Shown here piece after piece: positions 11,528 through 23,300 of a DNA stretch of 64,000 bases; position 1 is the stretch's first letter, and each line of letters opens with the position of its first letter. Source of the stretch: Medicago truncatula (taxonomy: Eukaryota > Streptophyta > Magnoliopsida > Fabales > Fabaceae); NCBI RefSeq assembly GCF_003473485.1, contig NC_053046.1:2428001-2492000 (forward strand), in the 5' to 3' direction. The notes under the pieces are model-generated. The model saw only the letters and a program-made list of their open reading frames with translations, was not told the origin of the DNA and made no database searches. Position numbers and translations under genes: made by a program.

Positions 11528-11720
11528 TGAATGGTAAGAGAGCTTTCTTTAGTCCACTCATGGGTGACAATAAGATTTCAATTAGCTGCTGACTCATTCA
11601 TCCAAATGTTGAGTAAAATATATAGAAACATATACTCATCAAATGAGTGAATGATGCGGGAGACAAATTGAATCTTAAGTTTCCTATACTTGGACTGAAG
11701 GGAGCTCCCTTTTCTTCCTT
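11528..11720 (+). ncRNA. MIR319: MIR319 microRNA precursor
   Basis: The mature 21-nt miR319 lies on the 3' arm at 11690-11710. It starts TTGGACTGAAGG and ends GAGCTCCCT, identical to the conserved plant miR319 as I know it. The star strand is on the 5' arm at 11539-11559 (AGAGCTTTCTTTAGTCCACT...). By hand, bases 2-18 of the miRNA pair continuously with the star strand, including three G:U pairs, and the duplex has 2-nt 3' overhangs at both ends, as expected from Dicer-like processing. Pairing continues below the duplex towards the loop, giving the long foldback typical of MIR159/319. Known targets are TCP transcription factors of the TCP4 class, which control leaf growth and margin shape. Arabidopsis MIR319B (At5g41663) sits in the matching syntenic block. 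Ends are approximate. Confidence 0.95.
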
Positions 11721-12227
11721 TCTCTCTATTACTATTTCTTCTTCTACTTCTTCTTCTTTCTCTTTGTATTTGGACTTGTCTTGTATTTCACTTTTTCAGC
11801 TAGGTTCATCTTTTCAGCTATGGATATATGCGGGCTAAGTAACTTGCAGATCCTTGATTATCGAGTTTGTTCCAGTACTCTTCCACTTCTACAAGTAGCA
11901 GCTAAAAGTGTCTGAATGCAAGTATCTATGACGGTCAAGATTCAGTACCAATGCATATACTCATAGTAATGTTTATTCCACGAATCGTTTTTCAATACGT
12001 ACCCAATTATTTTCAGTATTTTAATCTTGTATTCTTTTTGCGTTTTCTTAATTTGTATGATATGAAGTTGAAGATTGATTACAGATATATGTAATTATAA
12101 TTTTGTTACCTCCAAATATATATACACGTGCTTAATTTCCAGCTGTTTCAAGGTGCCTTCTTAGGCGTAGATAATTAACTTTTTATTGACAGTAGTAAAA
12201 TTTTAAGAATTAATCTAGTATTTTCTT

Positions 12228-12543
12228 GGCAAAATTACACTTTTAGTCCCTTAACTTAATTTCAGGTAACAGTTTAGTCCTTTATCTTTTTTTCATTTCA
12301 ATTTGGTCCTTTTTGTCCATTTTTATATACATTTTTAAGTTTCAAATCTAATATTCTTATGCAAACATAGACGAGGATCATAGATTTGAAGATTGAAAGA
12401 CCATAAGAAAATAAAATCATGAATTTTAAACTTAAAAATTCATATGAAAATGGACAAAAAGGACCAAATTGAAATGAAAAAAAAGATAAAAGACCAAACT
12501 GTTATCTGAAATTAAGTTAAGGGACTAAAAGTGTAATTTTACC
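12228..12543 (+). mobile_element. Mutator-like MITE, family A, copy 1
   Basis: Termini GGCAAAATTACACTTTTAGT and, inverted, GGTAAAATTACACTTTTAGT. Flanking 9-bp duplications are TATTTTCTT and TATTTTCCT (8 of 9 match). A second copy in opposite orientation lies at 53055-53369. No coding capacity. Confidence 0.85.
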
Positions 12544-13030
12544 TATTTTCCTTCTCTCTAACTTATGAATACAAAATAAGAAGAAAACCCTCAAAAAAGA
12601 AGAAAAAAAAAAATAAGAAAAGCAAAGAAAAATGGAACTAGGTAAAATTTACAGGTACAATTGAAAGGAAACAATCTCTTTCAATTTTTTTTTGAAAGAA
12701 AACAATCAAAATCACATTAAAAATAACTAAAAATAACACTCTTTTCAAAACAAATAATATACTAACTACCATCATAAAACAGTTAGTACTACTTGACCAA
12801 AAAAAAAAAAAAACAGTTAGTACTAAAAATGGAGAACTAAGTTCGACTCTCAAATGAAATAATTCAATGCTAGCAACACTCTCTCAAACAATCATTTTTT
12901 TTATTGGTTTAAATTGAGGTGAGTTTCGCACTTTGAAAATGGATTCCACTTAAAAAGATAGAACATACATTAATTTCATATATATAAATAAGAGAGTGGG
13001 TGTGAAGATGGGTTCCGCTTTTCAATACAA

Positions 13031-13331
13031 GCTTAATAACAGTTTTGACCCCCTAAGTATTAGGAAGTTGAGATTTTGACCCTCCAGACTAATTTTGACT
13101 AAGTCAATGCTGATGTGGACGTCATGTGTGTAATTTTTTTAATTATTAAAAAATAAAAATAATTATTTTTTTAATTAAAATAAAAAATAAATAAATAAAT
13201 TACACACGTGGCGTCCACATCAACATTGACTTAGTCAAAATTGACCTGGCGGCCAAACTACAAAAGGGACAGTACTTAGAGGACTGGATGGTATTTTATT
13301 TTGTTAGGGGGTCAAAACTGCTATTAAACCA
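13031..13331. mobile_element. Mutator-like MITE with GACCCCCTAA inverted repeats
   Basis: Left end TTAATAACAGTTTTGACCCC; right end inverted reads TTAATAGCAGTTTTGACCCC. Flanking 9-mers TCAATACAA and TCAATATAA match at 8 of 9. The interior holds two further inverted segments around TTGACTAAGTCAA and an A/T-only centre. Confidence 0.75.
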
Positions 13332-14654
13332 TCAATATAATGCAGCGAGTGTGAAGATATAAATAAAAAATTAATTGCAATAATATGAATCTCTATAATC
13401 TGCAGCACTGTTTGGCATTTGTTTCTAAGTTGAATATGAAACATGGCAAATATCACACCATGGGAAAGGAGGCTAACTATTAGCGGCATGTGTTCTGCTT
13501 TTCAACTCCATAAACTCATCAAGTCTCTATTGCAAGATTTAGTGGTCTCTTTCCCACTCATACAGAATCTAACATCACTTTCTTCATGCTATCATTATAT
13601 TCATCACTGCTCCATCTTTAGCCAACACAAGAATCAAATTTGTTTGTCATTAATTGCTAACTAAAGATAAATTAAAACAATCAAACATCCAAATTTTTAT
13701 GTATTTGATCATCACTTACACACTATTTAAGTATTATCTGAACATCAAAATACATGACATCGTATATGTTTATTATCTCTAGTTAATGACAAGAGAGTAT
13801 ACATTTTACGATGAGTCAAATAAAAATACTTTTGAAAATACTACATTAACCTCTACTAATAACCAAAAGGTATCACTATAATTTTCATTTATACCACGAG
13901 CACAAAAAATTTCCAAGGCATGGCTCAAGCGATTGATTTAAGACATTAGAAGAAGTTTGAGAAAGAGTATCGGGATTTAAAAGTTAAAACCTAACCATTA
14001 ACAAAACATATAACGATCAATTTAGTTCTTAAATTATATATTTTTTTCCATCAATATGGTACTTAAATTAGAGCTAAATATAATTAGCCTTAAACCATAT
14101 AAAACTTGTTGTAACCAAAAAAAAACCATATAAAACTTGTCCATTTAGTGTTAATAACATAAACCGAATTCACGGGTTTCATATATTTTAAGAACTACTT
14201 ACTCTATTTATATAATTTATGGACAAACTTGAAGGAAAAAGTGATAATTTAAGGATTAAATTGATAGTTTGTTTCTATTAGCACATAATATTATTTGTCT
14301 AAATAAAACATCACAAAGTCAATAAAACTGGCAATACATAGTTATTTATGAATGTTGAGTTTTTTTTTTTTTTTTTAAACTCGATATCCAATCAAAGAAC
14401 CGATTAATCTGAGTGGTTCAATCTTACCGTCCACTGAATAGACTTCAATATCAAATTCTCCTATAATTGATGTTGTACCAAATAGATTTATACTGTGTTT
14501 GGTATGACGTTGGAACTTGTAAAAGCACAATGGAAAATCACGTTTAGGTAGAAACCATGTTTTCCAGCTTCTGCCACATCACGGTGAAAGTGCATTGTAA
14601 ATTGGTTTTGGACTTCCAAACTTGTTTCCAAACACACATTTACTTTTCTTTTCA

Positions 14655-14935
14655 TGTAAGAAATAAAGCTATTTTTTTTTTCTTCAAGAAACTCTTCTTC
14701 CATTTAGTTTGAGTTTTTGAATAATACTCATTTTACACAAGACTCACTATATACACTTCAATGTCAAATTCGCCTATAATTGATGTTGTACCAAATAGCC
14801 TTACTCTTTTTTTTTTTCATGCAAGAAATAAAACTATTTTTTCAAGAAACTCTTCTTCCATTTTGTTTGAGTTTTGTTTTGAAGAAATTTCATTTTACAC
14901 AAGACTCTCTATAACTACTTTAATGTCAAAAAATG
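14655..14935. repeat. Imperfect tandem duplication, unit about 165 bp
   Basis: The segment from about 14655 (ATGTAAGAAATAAAGCTATT) recurs from about 14819 (ATGCAAGAAATAAAACTATT). Both copies continue through AAGAAACTCTTCTTCCATTT and TTTTACACAAGACTC. Substitutions and small indels show that it is not recent. Confidence 0.7.
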
Positions 14936-15006
14936 TTATTGTACAAACCTTGCTTGAGATTTTACAATGGAATTTAGCATTGTGTTTGTTTGCAATATAT
15001 TTTTAA

Positions 15007-15184
15007 GAGAAATGATTTTTGTACAATTATTTTTTGATAATTTTTATGACAACTTTATCTTTCATATTTGCATTATATTTTTATTTTCTCTATTATTTTG
15101 GATTTTGTGTCAATATATCTTTTTCTTTGTAAAATTATAATTGTCTCAAAAGTTGTCAATCAAATGACTGTTCGTATAACACAA
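15007..15184. mobile_element. Diverged MITE related to the element at 42023-42205
   Basis: Starts GAGAAATGATTTTTGTACAA, close to the GAGAAATGATATCTATACAA start of the better-preserved copy, and shares its body order (GACAACTTT, TTGTC, CAAA...GTTGT). No clean target duplication remains, so the ends are approximate. Confidence 0.5.
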
Positions 15185-16247
15185 CTCTATTTTTAATTTT
15201 TGTAAAGTTTGATTTACCTTTATTCTTGGGGCCTAGATGTTTCCAATTCATGTGGAAAGTGGTACGAGAGTCGGTGAATGAATTTGTTTGTCATTATCAT
15301 AAAAGCTTATTTTCTTTGATTTATCATAAAAAAAACCTCTATTATCATCTACATAAAGAAATATATAAATCACTTGTACACATTCTATTCTACCCTATGC
15401 CATTAACATGTTAACTGTGGCCTGTGGGAGCTAGTCAAATTTAAATGGCTAATTAACTTTCACGTCCTCAAACAAGGACTTAGATAACATTCATTTTTGA
15501 TGTCTATATATTTCTATCTTTCTTTAAACTAATTATTTCTCTAATTTAATCCATCATTTTCTCTCATCTAAAATACACTAAAAACACAAACGATATAAAA
15601 CATCAACGATGTCCAAGTAAATTTCAATGCAAAGTTACAACATAATGAATTTAACAAAGAGTTTATCTTATTTGATGTGACAATAATAACATTATCATTG
15701 TTTTTCACTTTATTAGTGGAGAACTTAAGGAAATGTTTAATGATACATATGATATCCTTATTTGGTACTTAATTGCTAAAATCCTGCTTTAGCTTACTGC
15801 ATGTCATTGGTTATCTTGCATGTCATTGAAGATGCCTCCAACATGGAATGATTCATGCCCATCCAATTTTCAAAAAGGAAAACAGCACTTGCTTCAATTC
15901 TGATTTACAAATGTGAGATATTTATTTGATGAAGAAATTAAAATAATATCTACACTCTGTCTTTTAGATGTTTTATATAGGTATTTTAGGAAATCATATT
16001 TTACAGAATCTTGATTCCCTGTAATAATAAATGCATGCATTTACAAAATGACGACGTCTGAGACTGTTTGTTTGAGATCAGACAAATGTCATTTTACATG
16101 TCAAAATTTTGAACTTTTTAAATCAAAATTTGTTAGAAATCATCATTACCCGATCTTTATCCAACGGTCTCCAACCTCATATAGAATTGTGTGTAATACA
16201 GACTTTGCCAGATTGCATTGAATCTGCGTTCTATCACAACAGACTAA

Positions 16248-17180
16248 GTGTGTATTTGGTATGGCGGTGGCGAGAATTCATTTTGATGGAATTGAGTTTG
16301 AGAGAATTGATTTTGGTTAAAAGTGAGTTGAACATGAATTGATTATGTTTGGATACACTTCAATAGAAGTGATTCTTATGAGTTGATGTTGTTTGGATAG
16401 TTTGAATCAAAATTGATTTTGAGTGTGTAATGACTAAATTATCCTTCAAATTAAAACTAAATATCTCATTCTTACTTAAAATAATTATTTTAACTTATCT
16501 AAAATCATAAATGGATTTTTATTGGTTCACAAATTTATTTAAAAATAATTTCAGATTATAAGAGTTTTTTAAAAATAATTTAATATTATAAGTGTTTTTT
16601 ATTGCTCCAAAAACATACTTATATAGGCAAAATAAAATACATTTTTCTTTCTCCACCCTCTTAGATATTTGCAAAATAAAACATCTTTTTATGCCGGCAG
16701 CTTCTTAGACAAAAGTAACATTTGGCCCAGGCCCATAAGAAGATACATACACTTAACCCTAATTATTTTGTTGCTTATCTCTAACAGGAGAGTAGCCGTC
16801 ATATCCTCATCTTCTATTGTGTTCTACTAGTTTCAAAAGAAAACCAAATCTGTGCTCTTCTTCCTCCTTCGTGCAACACCTCTTCTTCACTTATTTTTCT
16901 TCATCTTTTTTATTTCTTTGTGAGAAAGATGTTCTTTTTAAGGGAAATTGGAGAAGAAAAGATGGGTATATTGGTAACTATAGATGTCATTTAAATCAAA
17001 ACCGAGTTTCACAAACTCAGAAGCTAGGAATTCCTGCTTTAGCTGTACCGGCGTTTTGGTCTCAAAACTGAGTTTTTGGAAGCGCTTTTCATTCATCCAA
17101 ACAAGCTGAAATCTCTGAAAACGTGGGTTGAAAAAGTAAACGGTGGTTTGGCCCTTGAAAACGTGTTCCCAAACACACAC
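16248..17180. mobile_element. PIF/Harbinger-like non-autonomous element
   Basis: Ends GTGTGTATTTGG and, inverted, GTGTGTGTTTGG, flanked on both sides by TAA (16245-16247, 17181-17183). TAA/TTA duplication and this type of end suit Tourist/Harbinger elements. A short frame at 16817-17071 inside it shows no transposase similarity. Confidence 0.7.
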
Positions 17181-17183
17181 TAA

Positions 17184-18290
17184 ATGGTTTCATTAGACTT
17201 TTATATAATTATAATGTTAGTGTATACCAATAAAATTAATTCAAAACATAATTTTAAAAGTGAATTTTCTTATGTTGGATCTTGCCTTGCAAATATGGTT
17301 ACCAAATTGGTTTATTTTAACACGCTATGTAACCGTAAATAATCGATAATTCAGCCTGCAAATTATAAGGGCCAAAAGCTTGAACTGAGATTCTTGTTCT
17401 AAGTTCTATCCCGTGAATTCATGTCTTGTTCCAACTTAGTATATACTATCTATGACAAGCAATATTATGCTGTGCTGAGATTAGTGAATGGACTCATTCA
17501 AATATTTAATAATATTTTGTTTGAGGCAACTTCATTTTAAAAATTCCAAAATCTAAGCCAATTTAGATGAGAAGGCGATGTTTTAAAGTCACCAAAACTA
17601 AAAGGCACTCAAGTATTTTCCTCCCAAAAGATGGTTGATCCTTGTCCACGTTTATGCCAAGCCATTGAACTGCAGACACTTTTATACAGAGTTTTACAGA
17701 AGTTTACATACGTCTTGTTATCCTAATGTAACTGAAAAATTCTAGAATTATTCTTAATTAGAAGCATGTTGCCAATTAGCACTCCATCTAAGATATTACT
17801 AGTTTACAGTGCTGAAAGAAATGCCAGGTTCTCACGAACTATATACAGGGTATTCGCAATGCAAATAAATATTCAATGATTTAGAGGATATTCCAACATC
17901 TCCTATTAAGGAATGGAAAGGACCAATCCCAGAAGGTAGGCTTGTGTCACTTCTTTGCCTTGCTTTACTTTTCTCAGCATCAAAATATAGTGACTTAATT
18001 ATGCACTTGTTGCAGTTGAAACTTTTCTACAAAAGCTGTCCAAAAAATTAAAGGGGATTTCCCGTCACTTCTCCAATGATATTCCGTCTTTTAAATCTCC
18101 CATTGAATGATTTATTTTGCCTTATTCTCAGGCATGTTGCTTCACACGCAAAGTACTGCTCTTATTACTATTAGTATGGACAAAACAAAACAAACATTAT
18201 CAATTATTATAGGGAATCACAAGAAAAAACATTTCACATAAAAGGAAAAGAAGCAACAAACAACTGTGTAAATTATATTATAATTTCATT
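17184..18290. other. Intergenic, no gene seen
   Basis: AT-rich sequence with no coding frame of note and no repeat that I could bound. It separates the Harbinger-like element from the SINE downstream of the VOC gene. Confidence 0.5.
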
Positions 18291-18466
18291 AAAAGGATAA
18301 CCTGATGCAATAAAGTTCTCGCATACGTAGGATACGGTAAGGGGTTCCACCATTTTTGGTGTATTATATGCACCCTTGCCTTGTTTTTTACAACTGTTCC
18401 TAAACCTTGAACCCGTAACATTTCAGTCGCGTACAACAACTTTACCGCTGCGCTAGGGCACCTCTC
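18291..18466 (-). mobile_element. tRNA-derived SINE of Au type
   Basis: On the minus strand the head starts GGTGCCCTAGCGCAGCGGTA (A box) and carries the B box GGGTTCAAGG. It is followed by a body with AAGGGTGCATATAATACACC and an end GCATCAGGTTATCCTTTT, in the arrangement of the widespread plant Au SINE. Flanks share about 12 bp (TGAAATTGTAAT and TGAAATTATAAT), a likely target duplication. It lies just downstream of the VOC gene. Confidence 0.75.
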
Positions 18467-18533
18467 AAATTACAATTTCAATAGTTAAAAAAAAAAATGA
18501 TACTATTGGTGATAGTGAATCTCTTCAGGTATC

Positions 18534-19437
18534 TTAAACAGGTTCATAGAGGCCTAAGAGATGTCCATCAATGCACCTCATAGCTGCAACCTGTTCACAA
18601 GATAAATCACATCAAACTTTATCTTCTTCAAAGTACTACTAATTATCAATGCTGTGAATAATTTCCAAAAGTAGTAGCATTGCATTGCATGATTTGATGA
18701 CAGTACCTTGCCATGGACTTCATATTTGATAGGTCCATCAAGTTCAGCTCCTAATGCCATTAGCTTAGTCACAGTACTATTGATATCAGTCACTGTAAAT
18801 GAAAGAAGTGAACTGTATCCCTTCTGCGTGCTTTGGTCACTGTCAATTTCAATTCAATCACAAACAAACTCATCACTCACTCCACATAAAACACAATATT
18901 CCAAACAAAATAGTAATAACATGTGAAACGCAGACACATACACGAACACGGATACATCGACACCGCTATTAGATACAATATCAGTCTTAGTAGTTAGTAA
19001 GACTAACTAGTTAGTTGTTCGGATTGACGGTACAAGTTATATTGTATTTCTTATTCTATCAACAATTCTAATACCGATAATAATTTAAGAAAATAAATTA
19101 GTTAAATGTAATAACATGTGTTATTAATGAAATGTGGCTGATACCACGAGACATCACCGGAAGTGTTGGTGTTACGATACTATAGAGGTGATAAAACCTT
19201 CAAAATTAGAGTAAATATTATAATTACAAATAATCGAACAGGTGGAGGGCATTGTAAACGTGAAGAAAGTTATTACATGGGGGAATGCATGAGAGCAAGC
19301 TTAAGAGGACCAGATTGAAGTTCAGCCCAACGGAGAGTGCAAACGTTGACTGTGAAGTCTAAGCCTTCTGAATAGAAACGTGCAGCTTTTGGAACATCTT
19401 TGTGTAGTTGTAATAACCACCTGAACGACGCTGCCAT
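18534..19437 (-). CDS. Small VOC-superfamily (glyoxalase I-like) protein
   Basis: Three exons on the minus strand, 19437-19277, 18839-18707 and 18590-18534, give 351 nt and 116 aa. The product starts MAASFRWLLQLHKDVPKAA and continues FYSEGLDFTVNVCTLRWAEL, then GYSSLLSFTVTDINSTVTKL. It ends VAAMRCIDGHLLGLYEPV. This is the beta-alpha-beta-beta-beta fold pattern of vicinal oxygen chelate proteins annotated as lactoylglutathione lyase-like; Arabidopsis positional relatives are At5g41650 and At1g64185. True methylglyoxal activity is not shown, since a single short module must pair or dimerise to form a metal site. The start follows family length. An in-frame ATG 46 codons upstream (19575) would add an unusual leader. 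Intron 1 contains a GACAC-rich MITE remnant near 18930-18970. Confidence 0.88.
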
Positions 19438-19639
19438 CAGCGACCGATCTCTTCGTGTTTCGAATTTTTTTGCATTGATTTGGATTTGTATCTCACTCAC
19501 TTCGTTGCTTTCAAATTGGATTGGGTTACTATTTAAATTTGGGCCTGCAAAATTTGGGATCCATGTTTTCGTCAAATTGCTCTTTAGGCACCTAGAAATT
19601 ACTCACAATCACCTCGTCTTATTTTTATAATTTTATTGT

Positions 19640-20312
19640 ATTTTTAATATTTATATTTTTGCTGTACTTTTAATATTTTATTAAAAATAACGTTCTTCTA
19701 GAGAGGTGTTATTGAAATAACTAATTGCAAGAATCTTGTAATGATTTTTATTGCTATGAACACAATCCCACAATTAGTTGTCCCAAAAACTTATTCAATT
19801 CACCATTCATATTGCCCCTCTCTTTTGTAAGAAGTAAGGTCTCTATTTTATCAAGCTCAAGTAAGGTGAAATTAAGCCATGGACTACCATATTCCTGAAT
19901 CAGGATTTCTGGTTAATTTGAGACACGCATTGTTGGTATCCAAAATTAGCATGTCAAGGATGTCATACAGAAACAAGTTAGCATGTCAAACTGAAACAAG
20001 AGGTGAACGAAAAAGAAAAGTACTAATGAAAGTAGGTGAAGGTATCCAAAATTGTATAATTGTCTTTACTTCTCATAAGTCGATTCGATTCTTTTAGCTA
20101 CATATCATGACAACATCTACATAGTATACAGAATAAACCCCCAACAAGAAATATGTTACAGATACACGGTTAAGTTATGAACAAAGCAAAAACTCCACAA
20201 GGAAGGAAGAGAGACACAAGTAGAGAATGCAGAATTGTACTCATAATGACGACCCTCAACAAGATTCAAGTTCTGGCCAACTTATTACCAAATTCTCTGA
20301 TTTCTTAAACCC
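19640..20312. other. Intergenic between VOC and coiled-coil genes, no gene seen
   Basis: This holds the upstream region of the VOC gene and the 3' flank of the convergently placed coiled-coil gene. A short frame at 19879-20097 has no recognisable similarity and is probably chance. Confidence 0.5.
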
Positions 20313-23300
20313 CTAAAAGGACCCTTTGAGGGTCCTCAAACGTGATCGTTGCCCTTTTGATCTTGCTTCGAGAAGCTTTGCTTTCAATGTATTGTCTTTT
20401 GATCCGGAATGAACTTTGGAAGCCTCGGATATATCAAGACTTGCCATCCACTGCCTCACAGGGCTAGCCTGATTCCTCCATCCAGCATTGCTGCAAGATG
20501 CTTCACCATAATTATTATGTTCGGCATGTTTGTTATTTTTACCACTCTCTGATGCCAAAAGTTGACCCCTTATGAGATTATCAATAATGTGATTTTTACT
20601 GGTGCTGTGCAATTCACTTAAGTTGTTTTTTCTTTCAAAACCACCACTTTCACTAATTTCAAAGTGTTCAGGCTCTTCAGATATTCTAGTTCCTTCGACT
20701 AGCCTTATATTTGTGGTCAACCCCTCCTCGGCATCAACTGACTGGGACTTCTTATTTGAATTAGATGGGATATGATTTTTAAACCCTTCTCCTGGAACTG
20801 ATTTTTTCTTCTTGACATTGGATTTCGACGTCTCATCGAGATTTTTGTCCAGGATCTCTTCTTTATGTACTTTAGCTCCCATGTGGCTTGGCTTGTTCAA
20901 CTCAAAACAATGTGAATCACTGCCTACAGAATCGTCATCATCATCATCACCCATAGCTTGTGGTGCACTAACGGCGTCATTCAGTGGTACAGACTCTAAT
21001 GAATTTCGGCGATCCCTTATCACTTGATTTTCTGCACTCCTACTATTTTGTTTAGCTTTAATAAAAGTCTCTATTTCAAGGCTTAATTTATCGACTATGG
21101 AATTTTTATCCATAAAACCATTCTGAGCTGCTTCCAGTTGCATTTGCATTCGTTCATCCAGCCACGATTCAGATATATGGAGTACTAAACGATCATGGTC
21201 AGCTCTCTGAACCCAATCCTTCTCTGACTTTTGTTTCAGTGTATGCACCTCCTGCTCGTATTCATTTATCCCTCTAGCGAATTCATCACAAAGGTCCTCT
21301 AATAATTTTCTTCTTGTTCTCTCTTGCTCCAAGTCTTTTAGAGCACTAGTAAAAGAAGACTTCATCTCAGAAAGCTCCCGAGCAAGTTTCCTATGTATGC
21401 TCTCTGACCGTTTTCTTAATTTCCTCTCATCCTCGAGTTCATCCCGCACAGATTGAACGGCGGCATGGAGTCGGTCTTGTTCCTTACTCTTCCTGACCAA
21501 TTTATCCTCTGCAATTTGTTTCATCAGGTCATCAACCTCATGTCGATCCGCCTGTCGATCTCGAAGCAACTCTTTGACCTTGATACGCGTACGATCTAGC
21601 TCCGTTTTTAACGCTTTAATCAATGATATGTTAGAAGAATGTTGTTCTTCCAAGCTCCATATTCTGTTTAATACTTTTAACAGTTCTGTTGACGTTTTGA
21701 GACTATAATGTGGCTCTCCAATCCTTCCCTTGAAGTCCAAGGAACTATTAGGAGTGGCTGCAGGATTATAAGGTGTCATCTGCAAATCAAGAAAGGGCAG
21801 ACACAAGATGTAATGAAGTATTGAAAATTTAACAAACCAACTACACACACAATAAATCTACAAACACAGTGATTTCAACTTTGAAATATTTAGATCTGAA
21901 TTGTTATTTTTTGCACCAAACTAACAGCTGTTATTGTTTTTTTTATCTTGAAAGAAAAAACTATTACAGACTGAACTTCTCAGTATGAGGGTACTTGCTC
22001 AGGCATAAAAAATTTACGACTTACAATTACTCTATTTAATAATGATTCAGAAAACTCGTAATCAATCTTAATTTGGAATTGTGACTGTCTGGGATCCATG
22101 ACGTAATACTATAAGATACCAAAATGGTACATCCCTCCAAAAGAAAAATCGTGTTTACTTAGATGGGAACAGTCTCGTGCCTTCTTAAATTTTTTGTTCT
22201 ATAATCGTTGGTCACGAAAAAAATAAAAGGGGGAAGCAGGGGTTGAGGGCAGGATTGATGCTTACCTCCATGGAACTACCATAACTTGCAGGAGACAGGG
22301 GTTGTAGTGCATGGTTGTTTCTGTCAATTGCCCGATGATGTTGCATCAGTGATGTTGCAACATGTCTCCTCAAACTGCTTGTGCTAGCTGGCTGATGAAA
22401 GAGCGGATATATATCAGATTAAGTGAACTCTATGTCTATCAGAATGATCGTAATGTCGGCTAGAAAGCGCAAACAAGAAGTGGGAGACAAAAACAATATA
22501 TGCAGACACGAGGACAGCACAAAATTTAAAACTAACATGAAACCAACACAATTATAATGCAACACTTGAAAAGGGTACAAATTAACATTAAAAAAATATA
22601 TGAAATTAAAAGAGATAATTAATCTCTAAAGGTCATCTTGCCTATACTGTTATTTATTTATCTAGTTATAGTGATATTTTCATCTATACACCGGTAAAAG
22701 TTTGGAAAATAGAAGTAAAACAATTGAAATGAATACTTGTTCTACACCGATACAATTTTACTAGTCCATGCTTCTTAGAATGTCAATGAGAACTCTCAGC
22801 TTCGTTACATGCTTATGATTAATGACAAACTGACAATGAAGGATTTCTATTACCGCCTAAACATGTCTCGGTACCTATGAAGCACGGATACGGACACCGG
22901 ACACGACACTGACACGCCGACACCGCTAATAATTTGCAAAAATCACATAATTCGTTGTGATTATATGTGTCGGTGTCGTGTCCGACACCAAGACACGCCT
23001 AATCCGAGGAGTGTTCGTGCTTCATAGCTCGGTGCTTATAGACGAAATACAGATTAACAAGATCTACAAGAAATGCAGGCAGATGCATAAAATATGGAAG
23101 AAAATGAAACTCTTAGCGGACATTGTCCATCGATTGCCATCTTCATGAAATGGGCAAAACTAGCACACACATCAAGCTACATTGACTAAATAACTCTGTC
23201 CTTTGAAACAGTCAATGATAAAATCCTCAAATAAAGAATGAATTGCTGATGCCTAAGCAAAATTTAAGGAATTGATATAAAGTAGTAGTAGCATAGAAGA

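Larger units (their letters stand above)
13341..16244. other. Intergenic, repeat-derived, no gene seen
   Basis: No frame resembles a known protein. Contents are simple AT-rich DNA, an imperfect tandem duplication near 14655-14935, and an old MITE copy at about 15007-15184. A segment near 14490-14650 starts and ends with TGTTTGG / CCAAACA and may be a decayed Harbinger-like element. Confidence 0.5.

Noticed and set aside
11647-11838. 63-codon frame over the MIR319 3' arm
   Set aside because: It runs through the mature miRNA; the hairpin structure fully explains the conservation.
16817-17071. 84-codon frame as a small gene
   Set aside because: It lies wholly inside the Harbinger-like element and has no recognisable domain.
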